Source: Bacillota bacterium
GTDB taxonomy: Bacteria > Bacillota > Clostridia > Acetivibrionales > DTU013
Direction: 5' to 3'
Assembly (NCBI GenBank): GCA_023435745.1
Contig: JAEZMD010000017.1
Location: 62,001-126,000 of the forward strand
Length of the DNA stretch: 64,000 bases
Positions within the stretch are counted from its first letter, which is position 1. Every line of letters begins with the position of its first letter. A program made the translations under genes and the position numbers. Below are positions 53,038 to 61,944 of this stretch, in pieces. A model generated the notes under the pieces. The model was not told the origin of the DNA, did no database searches, and saw nothing but the letters and a program-made list of their open reading frames with translations.

Positions 53038-53481
53038 TTGAAAATTTCGTACACGTCCGTTACTGGGCAAATCCATGAAATTGAGGTCACCGACGATTGG
53101 GGAGCCATAGTGCTCGACCTCGACCGCCAAGAAAAGAACCAAAACCGCAAAGAAACCCGTCGCCACACCGCGCTCGACAGCTACGACTACATAGACACTG
53201 ATGCCGATTCCAACCCGCGTCTGTCCCGTGATGCCTTTGAGTATCGGAACCATATCTGTGCCAACAGCGCGGAGATCGTCGCCGACCTCGAATGCAAATA
53301 CACTCGTCAGCATATCCGCGAAGCCGTGGCAATGCTGAAACCTGCGCAGCGCGACTTGATCACCGCCATCTATTTCAATGGCGTGCCGGTGCATGACTAT
53401 GCCAAGCGGGAAGGCGTCGACCACTCGGCAATCTCGCACCGCCTGCAGACGGCATATAAGCATCTCAAAAAACTTCTATAA
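53038..53481 (+). CDS. Phage sigma-70-region-4-like regulator
   Basis: 147 aa. TTG at 53038 is chosen because AGGAGG lies six bases before it and nothing supports the upstream ATG at 52975. Residues 100-147 are a region-4-like HTH: LKPAQRDLITAIYFNGVPVHDYAKREGVDHSAISHRL, the pattern of phage sigma-like transcription factors. No region 2 is present. It may switch on the early genes downstream. The 41-nt leader motif follows directly after its stop. Confidence 0.72.
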   Translation: MKISYTSVTGQIHEIEVTDDWGAIVLDLDRQEKNQNRKETRRHTALDSYDYIDTDADSNPRLSRDAFEYRNHICANSAEIVADLECKYTRQHIREAVAMLKPAQRDLITAIYFNGVPVHDYAKREGVDHSAISHRLQTAYKHLKKLL

Positions 53482-53483
53482 AA

Positions 53484-53545
53484 ATCCTCACATCCCTCAT
53501 CTGCCATGGCTACTCAATGAAGGCGCCAATCAAGAACGGCCTTCA
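53484..53545 (+). promoter_or_regulatory. Repeated leader motif, copy 1, with hairpin
   Basis: The 41-nt segment 53484-53524 matches 57766-57806 at 31 of 41 ungapped positions (both begin ATCCTCACAT and share TGGCT and TCA). It ends in TGAAGGC (53518-53524), which pairs with GCCTTCA (53539-53545), just before AAAGGAG. See copy 2. Confidence 0.65.
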
Positions 53546-53562
53546 GAAAGGAGATATGGCAG

Positions 53563-53793
53563 ATGAAACACACCCTCAAGATCAGTGTTTCGAGGGATTC
53601 GCCGGACAACGGGATTGTCAGCTGCCGCCATGTCACCATCCGGGAGAAGCTGCTTCGCTTCCTCCTTGGCGACAAGCGGAGGTTAACGGTCATCGTCCCC
53701 GGCGACAGCGTGGAATCGCTGTCCATCAACGAGGTCGGGGAAGGAGGTGCGGAGCATGAGCAAAATCAAGCTGCTTCTGGACGTAGTCTCTGA
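53563..53793 (+). CDS. Small phage protein of unknown function
   Basis: 76 aa, AAGGAG upstream. Beta-rich, no motif: MKHTLKISVSRDSPDNGIVSCRHVTIREKLLRFLLGDKRRLTVIVPG. Its 3' end overlaps the following gene by 38 bases. Lies directly behind leader copy 1. Confidence 0.55.
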   Translation: MKHTLKISVSRDSPDNGIVSCRHVTIREKLLRFLLGDKRRLTVIVPGDSVESLSINEVGEGGAEHEQNQAASGRSL

Positions 53794-54079
53794 CCTGCGG
53801 TCACTGGCCGACAGCGTACAGGCCTTGGCGGACGCGATGGCGGGAAACGAACCTGCCGAGGCCGCGCAGCCGGAAACGCCTACCCCGGCACCGGAACCGA
53901 AGCCTGAAGCAAAACCGGTCACGCTGGAGCAAGTCCGTGCGGTACTGGCCGAAAAATCCCACGATGGCTTTACGGCCGAGGTTCGTGGTCTGCTGGAGAA
54001 GCACGGCGCCACGAAGTTGTCCCAGATAGATCCCCGCGAGTTCTCGACCCTTTTGCTGGAAGCGGAGGCATTGAAATGA
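53756..54079 (+). CDS. Small phage protein with Pro/Ala/Glu linker
   Basis: 107 aa; ATG at 53756 has AAGGAGG eight bases upstream. N-terminal helix MSKIKLLLDVVSDLRSLADSVQALADAM, a Pro/Glu/Ala-rich linker (about 30-55), then a helical domain (VTLEQVRAVLAEKSHDGF...). It overlaps the DUF2800 gene (ATGA). Function unknown; typical neighbour in this phage early cassette. Confidence 0.6.
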   Translation: MSKIKLLLDVVSDLRSLADSVQALADAMAGNEPAEAAQPETPTPAPEPKPEAKPVTLEQVRAVLAEKSHDGFTAEVRGLLEKHGATKLSQIDPREFSTLLLEAEALK

Positions 54080-55203
54080 GTGATCATGCTATCCTCTCCG
54101 CATCCGGCGCCCACCGCTGGATGGCCTGCACACCGTCGGCCCGGTTGGAACTGGAGTTTGACGATAACTCCGGCAACGCTGCTGACGAGGGCTCGGCCGC
54201 CCACGTACTCGCGGAACACAAACTGCGCAAAGCTTTGAAAATGCGCTCCAAGAAACCGGTGTCCAAGTACGACTGTGACGAGATGGATGCCCACACGGAT
54301 GATTACGTCACCTTCGTTATGGAGCAGATCGCCCAGACGAAGCAGACCTGCGCCGACCCAATGATACTGATCGAGCAGAAGCTGGACTTCTCCAAATATG
54401 TGAAGGACGGCTTCGGCACCGGCGACTTCGTGCTTATCGCAGACGGAACGCTCCACATTGTGGATTTCAAGTACGGGCAGGGCGTTCTGGTCGAGGCCGA
54501 GGACAACCCGCAGATGAAGTTGTATGCCCTCGGCGCTCTGGAACTGTTCGACGGTATCTATGACATCGACACGGTGTCCATGACCATCTTCCAGCCCCGG
54601 CGCGAAAACGTCAGCACCCACACGGTATTCAAGGAATCGCTCTACCAGTGGGCGGAGGAAATCCTGAAGCCCACGGCAGCAATCTCTTATGAAGGCGGCG
54701 GCGAGTACATCCCCGGTGAGCATTGCCGGTTCTGCCGTGCGGCAGTCAAGTGCCGAGCAAGGGCCGAAGCCAAGATGAAGCTGGCCGCATTCGAATTCGC
54801 CCTACCACCACTGCTCTCCGACGAGGAGATCTCCGAGGTGCTGGCCGCCATCGGTGATTTGACCAGCTGGGCCAATGAGATCATGGCTTACGCCACCGAC
54901 GGCGCCGTGAACCACGGCAAGCAGTGGCCCGGCTTCAAGGTGGTCGAAGGCCGCTCCAACCGCAAGTATTCCGACGAGGAAGCCGTCGCGGAAGCTGCAA
55001 AGGCAGCCGGGTACCGCGACATCTACAAGCAAAGCCTCATCACCATCACCGAGATGGAGAAGTTGATGGGCAAACCCAAGTTCACCGAAGTCCTGGGCGG
55101 GCTTATCATCAAGCCGCCGGGCAAGCCGACGCTGGTTCCACTCTCGGATAAGCGTCCGCCTATGAATACATCCAACGCCAAAATTGATTTTATGGAGGAA
55201 TGA
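54076..55203 (+). CDS. DUF2800 protein, PD-(D/E)xK/RecB-Cas4-like nuclease
   Basis: 375 aa. Nuclease core: GTGDFVLIADGTLHIVDFKYGQG (about residues 113-135) gives the D...DxK motif, with a Cys cluster CRFCRAAVKC (about 219-228) as in RecB/Cas4-like Fe-S nucleases. It is a standard gene of phage replication modules with the DUF2815 SSB and polA. Probably acts in recombination. Confidence 0.8.
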   Translation: MSDHAILSASGAHRWMACTPSARLELEFDDNSGNAADEGSAAHVLAEHKLRKALKMRSKKPVSKYDCDEMDAHTDDYVTFVMEQIAQTKQTCADPMILIEQKLDFSKYVKDGFGTGDFVLIADGTLHIVDFKYGQGVLVEAEDNPQMKLYALGALELFDGIYDIDTVSMTIFQPRRENVSTHTVFKESLYQWAEEILKPTAAISYEGGGEYIPGEHCRFCRAAVKCRARAEAKMKLAAFEFALPPLLSDEEISEVLAAIGDLTSWANEIMAYATDGAVNHGKQWPGFKVVEGRSNRKYSDEEAVAEAAKAAGYRDIYKQSLITITEMEKLMGKPKFTEVLGGLIIKPPGKPTLVPLSDKRPPMNTSNAKIDFMEE

Positions 55204-55207
55204 AACC

Positions 55208-55786
55208 ATGACAAATACCGCTAATCGCGTAAACCCCAACCCCGGCAAGAATCCCACCAAGGTCATCACCGGCATCGTCCGTTTGTCCTATGCAAACGTG
55301 TGGGAGCCGAAGTCCATCAACGGCGGCGCCGAGAAGTTCAGCGTCAGCCTGATCATTCCCAAGTCCGATACCAAGACCATCGCGGCCATCAACGCGGCAG
55401 TGGACGCCGCCATCGAGGAAGGCAAAGTCAAGCTCGGCGGCAAGGTACCCAACAAAGCCGCCCTGAAGCTGCCCCTGCGTGACGGCGACATCGACCGCCC
55501 GGACGACGAAGCCTATGCCAATGCCTACTTCGTGAACGCCAACTCCAGCACGGCGCCCCAGATCGTCAACCGGCAGGTGGAGACCATCATCGACCGTTCG
55601 GAAGTCTACTCCGGCGTGTACGCGCGGGTGTCTATCAATTTCTACGCCTTCAACTCCAACGGCAACAAGGGTGTCGCCTGTGGTCTTGGCAATATCCAGA
55701 AGGTGCGCGACGGCGAGCCGCTGGGCAGCCGCTCCAACGCAACCGATGACTTTGCCACCGACGGTGACGACGACTTCCTGTCATGA
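55208..55786 (+). CDS. DUF2815 single-stranded DNA-binding protein
   Basis: 192 aa from ATG 55208 with GGAGGAAT upstream. Beta-barrel-like domain RLSYANVWEPKSINGGAEKFSVSLIIP and an acidic C-terminal tail (DDFATDGDDDFLS), the pattern of T7 gp2.5-type SSBs. The tail would recruit polymerase. Overlaps the polymerase gene by ATGA. Confidence 0.8.
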   Translation: MTNTANRVNPNPGKNPTKVITGIVRLSYANVWEPKSINGGAEKFSVSLIIPKSDTKTIAAINAAVDAAIEEGKVKLGGKVPNKAALKLPLRDGDIDRPDDEAYANAYFVNANSSTAPQIVNRQVETIIDRSEVYSGVYARVSINFYAFNSNGNKGVACGLGNIQKVRDGEPLGSRSNATDDFATDGDDDFLS

Positions 55787-57750
55787 GGACGCTCTTCATC
55801 GACATTGAGACATACAGTGGTACAGACCTCGGGAAATCCGGGGTCTACCGCTATTCCGAAGTGCCGGACTTCGAAGTGCTGCTCTTCGGATACAGCGTGG
55901 ACGGAGGCGAGGTTCATGTTATCGACCTCGCTTCCGGCGAAGCACTGCCGCCGGATATCCTCGATGCCCTGACGGACGACACCGTTCTGAAGTGGGCGCA
56001 TAACGCTCAGTTCGAGCGGGTCTGCCTGTCTCGCTGGCTGGAACGCCAAGGTGCCACCCTCGATCCGTGTGACAAGGAGAGGCGGTTCCTCAACCCAGAA
56101 TCATGGCACTGCACGATGGTCTGGTCTGCTTACCTGGGCCTACCCCTCTCGCTGGAGGGTGCTGCTCAAGTAACAGGCGCGGATAAACAGAAACTGTCCG
56201 GGGGGAAAGACTTGATCCGATTTTTTTCCTCTCCCTGTAAACCCACCAAGTCCAACGGCAGGCGGACGCGTAACCTGCCCATCCATGCGCCGGAAAAGTG
56301 GGAGCGGTATATGGAATATAACGCCCGCGACGTAGAAACCGAAATGGCGATCATGGAGAAGCTCTCCAAGTTTCCGGTGCCGGAGGACGAATGGAGGAAC
56401 TATGCCCAAGATCAAGAGATCAATGACCGTGGTGTCCGGCTGGATATGGACTTGGTGGATCAGGCGATCCGCTGCGACAGGCTGTCACGCGCCTCGCTCA
56501 TGAAAGCCATGCGGGAGATCACCGATCTGGATAACCCCAACTCCGTCGCCCAGATGAAAGCATGGCTCGCCGAAAACGGGCTGGAGACCGACTCGCTGGG
56601 CAAAGCGGCGGTCAAGGAACTGCTGAAGACAGCGCCGGAGAGCCTCAGAGAGGTGCTGGCACTTCGGCAAGACCTGGCCAAGAGTAGCGTGAAGAAATAC
56701 ACGGCTATGGCCGACGTCGTCTGCTCGGATGGCCGGGCCAGGGGGCTATTGCAGTTTTACGGCGCCAACAGAACCGGTCGGTTCGCGGGCAGGTTGATAC
56801 AAGTCCAGAACCTGCCGCAGAATCATCTACCTGACTTGGCGCAGGCGCGGCGGCTCGTGAACTCCGGCGACTTCGACACCTTGGAAGCCCTATACGACTC
56901 CGTCCCGGCCGTCCTCTCGGAGCTCATCCGCACCGCTTTCGTACCAAAACCCGGCACCAAGTTTATTGTGGTCGACTTCAGTGCGATTGAAGCAAGGGTT
57001 ATCAGCTGGCTTGCTGGGGAGACTTGGCGCAACGAGGTCTTTGCCACCCACGGGAAGATCTACGAGGCGTCGGCCAGCCAGATGTTCCGGGTGCCCATCG
57101 AAGAAATCACCAAGGGCAGCCCGCTCCGGCAGAAAGGCAAGATCGCAGAACTGGCCCTCGGTTATGGCGGCTCGGTCGGCGCACTCAAGGCGATGGGGGG
57201 CCTCGATATGGGCCTTACCGAAGAGGAGCTTCAGCCGCTGGTCACGGCGTGGCGAGCGGCTAATCCCAACATCACCCGGCTCTGGTGGAACGTCGACCAT
57301 GCCGCTATGAAGGCTGTGCGGGAGAAAACCTCGGAGCAGACACACGGCATCTTCTTCGAATACCGCAGCGGCTTCCTTTTTATAACGCTCCCATCCAGCA
57401 GGCGGCTGGCCTACGTCAAGCCCCGCATCGGGGAGAACCGCTTCGGCAGCGAATCGGTCACCTATGAAGGTGTGGGTACCACAAAAAAATGGGAACGAAT
57501 CGAATCCTACGGCCCGAAATTCGTGGAAAACATCGTGCAAGCGATCAGCCGCGACATTCTCTGCTATGCCATACAGACCTTCCGACACAGCGACATCGTA
57601 CTTCACGTCCACGATGAAATCGTGATCGAGGCTGATCCGCGCATGTCGCTGCAGGCGGTATGCAAGCAGATGAGCCGTACCCCACCGTGGGCAAAGGGCC
57701 TTCTGCTCCGCGCCGATGGCTTTGAATGTCAGTTCTATAAAAAAGACTGA
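55783..57750 (+). CDS. Phage family A DNA polymerase
   Basis: 655 aa. 3'-5' exonuclease domain starts with TLFIDIETYSGTDL (residues 3-16) and includes HNAQFER (about 70). Polymerase domain: motif A FIVVDFSAIEARVISWLAG (about 390-408), motif B RQKGKIAELALGYGGSVGALKAMG (about 448-471), motif C VLHVHDEIVIEA (about 605-616). No 5' nuclease domain, as usual in phage versions. It replicates the phage genome with the SSB upstream. Confidence 0.93.
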   Translation: MRTLFIDIETYSGTDLGKSGVYRYSEVPDFEVLLFGYSVDGGEVHVIDLASGEALPPDILDALTDDTVLKWAHNAQFERVCLSRWLERQGATLDPCDKERRFLNPESWHCTMVWSAYLGLPLSLEGAAQVTGADKQKLSGGKDLIRFFSSPCKPTKSNGRRTRNLPIHAPEKWERYMEYNARDVETEMAIMEKLSKFPVPEDEWRNYAQDQEINDRGVRLDMDLVDQAIRCDRLSRASLMKAMREITDLDNPNSVAQMKAWLAENGLETDSLGKAAVKELLKTAPESLREVLALRQDLAKSSVKKYTAMADVVCSDGRARGLLQFYGANRTGRFAGRLIQVQNLPQNHLPDLAQARRLVNSGDFDTLEALYDSVPAVLSELIRTAFVPKPGTKFIVVDFSAIEARVISWLAGETWRNEVFATHGKIYEASASQMFRVPIEEITKGSPLRQKGKIAELALGYGGSVGALKAMGGLDMGLTEEELQPLVTAWRAANPNITRLWWNVDHAAMKAVREKTSEQTHGIFFEYRSGFLFITLPSSRRLAYVKPRIGENRFGSESVTYEGVGTTKKWERIESYGPKFVENIVQAISRDILCYAIQTFRHSDIVLHVHDEIVIEADPRMSLQAVCKQMSRTPPWAKGLLLRADGFECQFYKKD

Positions 57751-57765
57751 GAAAATTAAAAGATT

Positions 57766-57816
57766 ATCCTCACATACCTCCGTTCCCGTGGCTGTTCATT
57801 GAGGGCAATCCCTCAA
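57766..57816 (+). promoter_or_regulatory. Repeated leader motif, copy 2, with hairpin
   Basis: The 41-nt segment 57766-57806 is the second copy of the motif at 53484. It ends in TTGAGGG (57799-57805) pairing with CCCTCAA (57810-57816) across a four-base loop, then GGGAGG at 57826. The stem sequence differs from copy 1 but pairing is kept. A weaker third copy may lie at 52690-52721. Confidence 0.65.
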
Positions 57817-57837
57817 ATACATTACGGGAGGTTCTAT

Positions 57838-58629
57838 ATGAACTCACTACAGCTTTTCAACAACACGGAGTTCGGAACGCTAGGAGTAATGCTTCTCGAC
57901 GGCAAGGAGATGTTCCCCGCTACCGAAAGCGCCAAGCTGCTCGGGTATTCCGATCCTTATGACGCGATCAGGCGCCACACAAAGGGGTCGGTGAAACACC
58001 CAGTCCTTACGCCGGGCGGCGAACAGCAGATCAACTTCATCACCGAAGGCGATCTGTACCGCCTGATCGTCCACAGCAAGCTGCCCTCGGCGGAGAGATT
58101 CGAAATCTGGGTGTTCGAAGAGGTTCTGCCGTCCATCCGCAGGCATGGCCTATACGCCGCCGATGAGTTGCTCGCTAACCCCGACCTCTGGATTCAGGCG
58201 CTGCAGGAACTCAAGGCTGAGCGGGCACGCGGTGCAGCCCTCGCCAAAACGGTCAACGTCCAGAGACAGCAGATCGCCGAGATGAAACCCAAGGCCAGCT
58301 ATTATGACGTGATTCTCAACTGCAAAGATGCGGTCGCTATCACGACCATAGCCAAGGACTATGGTAAGTCTGGCCAGTGGATGAACGAATACCTCCACGC
58401 CCTCGGCATCCAGTTCAAGCAGGGCGCCATCTGGCTCCTATACCAGAAGCATGCGGAAAACGGATACACCTGCACGAAAACCCACAACTACCTCGGCAAC
58501 GACGGCGAGTACCACGCGAAAGTTCATACCTACTGGACACAGAAGGGCCGCCTGTTCATTTACGAGACGCTCAAAACCCACGGATACCTCCCGCTCATCG
58601 AGCAGGGACTTGAATTTGAGGAAATATAA
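57838..58629 (+). CDS. Phage antirepressor (BRO-N domain)
   Basis: 263 aa; ATG 57838 with GGGAGG upstream. BRO-N domain (residues 1-105: FNNTEFGTLGVMLLDGKEMFPATESAKLLGYSDPYDAIRRH) and a C-terminal KilA-C-like DNA-binding part with coiled coil (about 115-260). Acts on lysis-lysogeny control in related phages. It is headed by leader copy 2. Confidence 0.88.
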   Translation: MNSLQLFNNTEFGTLGVMLLDGKEMFPATESAKLLGYSDPYDAIRRHTKGSVKHPVLTPGGEQQINFITEGDLYRLIVHSKLPSAERFEIWVFEEVLPSIRRHGLYAADELLANPDLWIQALQELKAERARGAALAKTVNVQRQQIAEMKPKASYYDVILNCKDAVAITTIAKDYGKSGQWMNEYLHALGIQFKQGAIWLLYQKHAENGYTCTKTHNYLGNDGEYHAKVHTYWTQKGRLFIYETLKTHGYLPLIEQGLEFEEI

Positions 58630-58631
58630 AA

Positions 58632-58913
58632 ATGGAAAACGAAAATGTGAAAGTTCACCCGGTGAAGAGGTTCTTTAAAGCCGTTGGCAAAGCACTCCCC
58701 GACATCTTAATGTTTGTCTCTATTTATTTCCTTGTGTTCCTACTGATTTTCGGCTTGATCTCAGCTTTGGAGACCGATACCAAAGCTGATGTGCTGGCCG
58801 CCGAAAACGAGTACCTCAAAGGCCAAATCGAATGGTATCAGGCGCAGCTGTCGGATATGCCGCTGATCATTGATGAAGTGGAGGAGATGCCCGATGACGG
58901 GATCGGCAACTGA
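58632..58913 (+). CDS. Small phage membrane protein
   Basis: 93 aa, two bases after the antirepressor. One hydrophobic segment (IFVSIYFLVFLLIFGLISAL, about residues 27-47), then a helical acidic tail. The site is weak (TGAGG). Function unknown; overlaps the start of the next gene. Confidence 0.5.
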   Translation: MENENVKVHPVKRFFKAVGKALPDILMFVSIYFLVFLLIFGLISALETDTKADVLAAENEYLKGQIEWYQAQLSDMPLIIDEVEEMPDDGIGN

Positions 58914-59319
58914 CAGGCGCAACTGCGAAGGATACCCAGATCCAACGGCATCAGACGCAATCGCCAACATCATGAGAGAAGAAGGCACGCGCACTTGGAA
59001 ACCCTGCGTGTTCATCTGCTCACCCTTCGCGGGCAACACCCAGCGCAATACCGACAAAGCGAAGCGATACCTGAAGTTTGCAGTGGAAAAGGGCGCGATC
59101 CCATTCGCGCCCCATCTGCTTTACCCGCTGGTGCTGAACGAAACTGATCCGGTACAGCGGGAGCTTGGCATGTTCTTCGGTATGGTCTGGCTGGGCAAAT
59201 GCGACGAGCTCTGGGTGTTCGGCAGCCACATCTCACCGGGGATGATCGTGGAAATCGACAAGGCCAAGCGCCGCCTCATCCCCATCAGATATTTTACGGA
59301 AAACTGCGAGGAGGTGTAG
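58894..59319 (+). CDS. DUF4406-like nucleoside 2-deoxyribosyltransferase-fold protein
   Basis: 141 aa from ATG 58894 with GGAGGAG upstream. Motifs VFICSPFAGNTQRNTDKAKRY (around 43) and LWVFGSHISPGMIVEIDKAKR are those of the nucleoside 2-deoxyribosyltransferase-like phage family. It may act in nucleotide metabolism. Ends six bases before the primase gene. Confidence 0.75.
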   Translation: MTGSATDRRNCEGYPDPTASDAIANIMREEGTRTWKPCVFICSPFAGNTQRNTDKAKRYLKFAVEKGAIPFAPHLLYPLVLNETDPVQRELGMFFGMVWLGKCDELWVFGSHISPGMIVEIDKAKRRLIPIRYFTENCEEV

Positions 59320-59324
59320 CGGAT

Positions 59325-61712
59325 ATGAAAATAGCGGTCGGAAATAGCCGCATGGATAAGAAGTGGAAGAACCGGGATATCGCTTGGGATGACTTTAAAA
59401 ATACCGTCCGCACGACGAAGCGCACCACCGAGACGGTGTCGGAGTTCCGCAAGATGAATCGTGCCCGGCAGGACTCCATCAAGGATGTTGGCGGATTCGT
59501 AGGAGGCGCTCTCCGGGAAGGTAAACGCAGAAACGGCTCCGTCCTGAGTCGTTCGCTGCTTACCCTCGATATGGACTACGCCAAGCCCGGCACATGGGAG
59601 CAGATCGAATCGCTCCATGACTGGCGGTGCTGCGCTTATAGTACGCATAAACATACACCGGAAGCGCCAAGGCTCCGGCTCATTATCCCGCTTTCCCGTG
59701 AGGTTAGCGAGGACGAATATCCCGCACTCGGCCGCATGGTAGCCAAGGAGATCGGCATCGACCTGTTCGACGACACCACCTATGAGGCATCCCGGCTGAT
59801 GTATTGGCCGTCCACGCCTTCCGACGGCGAGTTCGTTTTCAAGGAGAAGGACGGCGCCCCGCTCGACCCGGACGTGTATCTCTCCAAATACGTAGATTGG
59901 CGTGACACCTCCATGTGGCCGGTATCCTCCCGGCAGTCGGAGGTCGTGCGGCGGCAGATCACCCGGCAGGCTGACCCGCTCACCAAGGAAGGTACGGTCG
60001 GCGCCTTCTGCCGGGCCTACTCCATTGAGGAAGCAATTGAAGCCTTCCTCTCCGACGTATATGAACCGAGCGCCATGAACGGCAGGTACGACTATATCCC
60101 CGCCGATTCCTCGGCCGGTCTGGTCATATACGACGGCAAGTTTGCCTACAGCCACCACGCCACCGATCCCGCCTGCGGCAGGCTACTCAACTCCTTTGAT
60201 CTCGTGCGTATACACCGCTTCCGGGACATGGATGAGAAAGCGTCCGAGGACACTCCACCCGGCAAGCTGCCATCCTTCAGGGCCATGACTGAACTGGCGG
60301 TCAAGGACGAGCGCGTCAAGGAGCGGTTCGCCGAGGAGCGTAAAGCCCAGGCTGAATCCGAGTTCAGCGATGAGGATTGGCAGAAACGGCTTGACCTGGA
60401 GAAGAGCGGCGCAGTGAAAAACACCCTGCGTAACCTCACGCTGATCCTTGAGAATGACCCCGTGCTCAAAGGTATCGTATTCAACCAGCTCTCCGACGGT
60501 ATGGAGATCAAAGGTGATGTGCCGTGGCTCCACCCCTCAAGGTTCTGGCGGGACGCAGACGACGCTCAGCTGATCAGCTACATCGACGGCCACCACGGTA
60601 CCTTCTCCGCCCGCAATTATGAGATCGCAGTGACGAAGGTAGCCGATGATCGCTCTTACCACCCGATCCGGGAGTTTATAGAGGCACTACCCGAATGGGA
60701 CGAAATACCGCGCGTGGATACACTGTTGGTCGATTATCTCGGCGCCACCGACAATGCCTATGTCCGGTCGGTCACGAGGAAAACGCTATGTGCGGCAATC
60801 GCCCGCGTATTGACGCCCGGCATCAAGTTCGACTCCATGCTGGTGCTCAACGGCCCGCAGGGAGCGGGTAAAAGCACCCTTATCGCCAAGCTGGGCGGAG
60901 AGTGGTTCTCCGACAGTTTGAGCCTCTCAGACACCAAGGACAAGACGGCCGCCGAAAAGCTACAGGGTTACTGGATACTGGAGATTGGTGAGCTGGCCGG
61001 GTTGAAGAAAGCTGAACTGGAGACGCTACGCAGCTTCCTTTCCCGGCAGAACGATATCTATCGTGCCAGTTTCGGGCGGCGGGCCACACCGCATCTGCGG
61101 CAATGCGTGTTCTTCGGTACCACCAACGCCGAGAAAGGATACCTTCGGGACACCACCGGCAACCGCCGATTCTGGCCGGTGAAGACGCCCGGCAGCGTAA
61201 AACGGCAGTCATGGCAGATCACAAACGATGAAGTCCTGCAGATATGGGCGGAGGCGCTCACCTACGTCAAGGCTGGCGAAAAGCTCTACCTCAATGTAAG
61301 CCTTGAGCGGCTGGCTAAAGATGAACAACGGGAAGCAATGGAGTCCGATGAACGCGAAGGGCTGGTGCGCGACTTCCTTGAGATGCTCCTGCCGGAGGAT
61401 TGGGCCACTATGGACTTATATGAACGCCGGGCATATGCCAACGGCACGGAGTTCGGTGAAAGCCACCACGTTGGTGTTCGAAAGCGCGAGTCCGTCTCCA
61501 ACATGGAGATCTGGTGCGAGTGCTTCGGCAAAGACCGCGCCAATCTCCGCCGGATGGACGGCAATGAGATATCCACGATCATGTCGGGGATCGGCGGCTG
61601 GTCTATCGCCGGGAAAAAGGAGCGCATTCCGCTCTATGGACCGCAGTGGGTATATGTCCGCTCGGTTGTTCCAAACTCTGTTCCAAAGGAGCGATCTTTG
61701 GAACATGTTTGA
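59325..61712 (+). CDS. Phage VapE-type primase/SF3-like helicase
   Basis: 795 aa from ATG 59325, with GAGGAGGTG upstream (the longer ORF is discarded). N-terminal primase-like part with TLDMDYAKPG and STHKHTPEAPRLRLIIPLSR. C-terminal virulence-associated E ATPase: NGPQGAGKSTLIAKLGGEWFSD (about 508), ILEIGELAG and FFGTTNAEKGYLRDTTGNRRFWP. It probably starts replication at the origin-like cluster that overlaps its 3' end. Confidence 0.88.
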   Translation: MKIAVGNSRMDKKWKNRDIAWDDFKNTVRTTKRTTETVSEFRKMNRARQDSIKDVGGFVGGALREGKRRNGSVLSRSLLTLDMDYAKPGTWEQIESLHDWRCCAYSTHKHTPEAPRLRLIIPLSREVSEDEYPALGRMVAKEIGIDLFDDTTYEASRLMYWPSTPSDGEFVFKEKDGAPLDPDVYLSKYVDWRDTSMWPVSSRQSEVVRRQITRQADPLTKEGTVGAFCRAYSIEEAIEAFLSDVYEPSAMNGRYDYIPADSSAGLVIYDGKFAYSHHATDPACGRLLNSFDLVRIHRFRDMDEKASEDTPPGKLPSFRAMTELAVKDERVKERFAEERKAQAESEFSDEDWQKRLDLEKSGAVKNTLRNLTLILENDPVLKGIVFNQLSDGMEIKGDVPWLHPSRFWRDADDAQLISYIDGHHGTFSARNYEIAVTKVADDRSYHPIREFIEALPEWDEIPRVDTLLVDYLGATDNAYVRSVTRKTLCAAIARVLTPGIKFDSMLVLNGPQGAGKSTLIAKLGGEWFSDSLSLSDTKDKTAAEKLQGYWILEIGELAGLKKAELETLRSFLSRQNDIYRASFGRRATPHLRQCVFFGTTNAEKGYLRDTTGNRRFWPVKTPGSVKRQSWQITNDEVLQIWAEALTYVKAGEKLYLNVSLERLAKDEQREAMESDEREGLVRDFLEMLLPEDWATMDLYERRAYANGTEFGESHHVGVRKRESVSNMEIWCECFGKDRANLRRMDGNEISTIMSGIGGWSIAGKKERIPLYGPQWVYVRSVVPNSVPKERSLEHV

Positions 61713-61860
61713 AGTTGGGAACAAAAATTCCTGTTCCCATGTTCCGAAAACAGCTTCTCGGAACACCCCATTGGAACAGGTGTCAGCCCCTTTGCTTACA
61801 GGCTGTATAACGACCGGTGTTCCATTGTTCCAACAACTACTATTAAAAATAATTGCAAAG
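61667..61860 (+). other. Iteron-like cluster, candidate phage replication origin
   Basis: Ten TGTTCC/GGAACA hexamers in both orientations start at 61667, 61679, 61700, 61718, 61732, 61740, 61760, 61773, 61818 and 61826, over the last codons of vapE and the 232-base gap after it. An A/T-rich stretch (61838-61870) follows. Density and mixture of orientations suggest a site for the VapE protein. No gene is seen in the gap apart from this. Confidence 0.55.
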
Positions 61861-61944
61861 AAAAAGAGGCATATGGAGCACGCAGACATACGATTCGCAC
61901 TCATACGCGCGTGCGATGGAACTTGAGAACAACGGAGGGTTTTT

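Noticed and set aside
53683..54723. 346-aa minus-strand ORF in the phage region
   Set aside because: Opposes four tightly packed plus-strand phage genes with good start sites; high GC favours long spurious antisense frames.
59121..60158. 345-aa minus-strand ORF opposite the VapE primase gene
   Set aside because: No domain or start site, and covered by a well supported gene.
61303..61926. 207-aa frame over the end of vapE and the gap
   Set aside because: Composition (Arg/Ser-rich, frame-shifted) and overlap with the vapE gene and the iteron cluster show it is a shadow.
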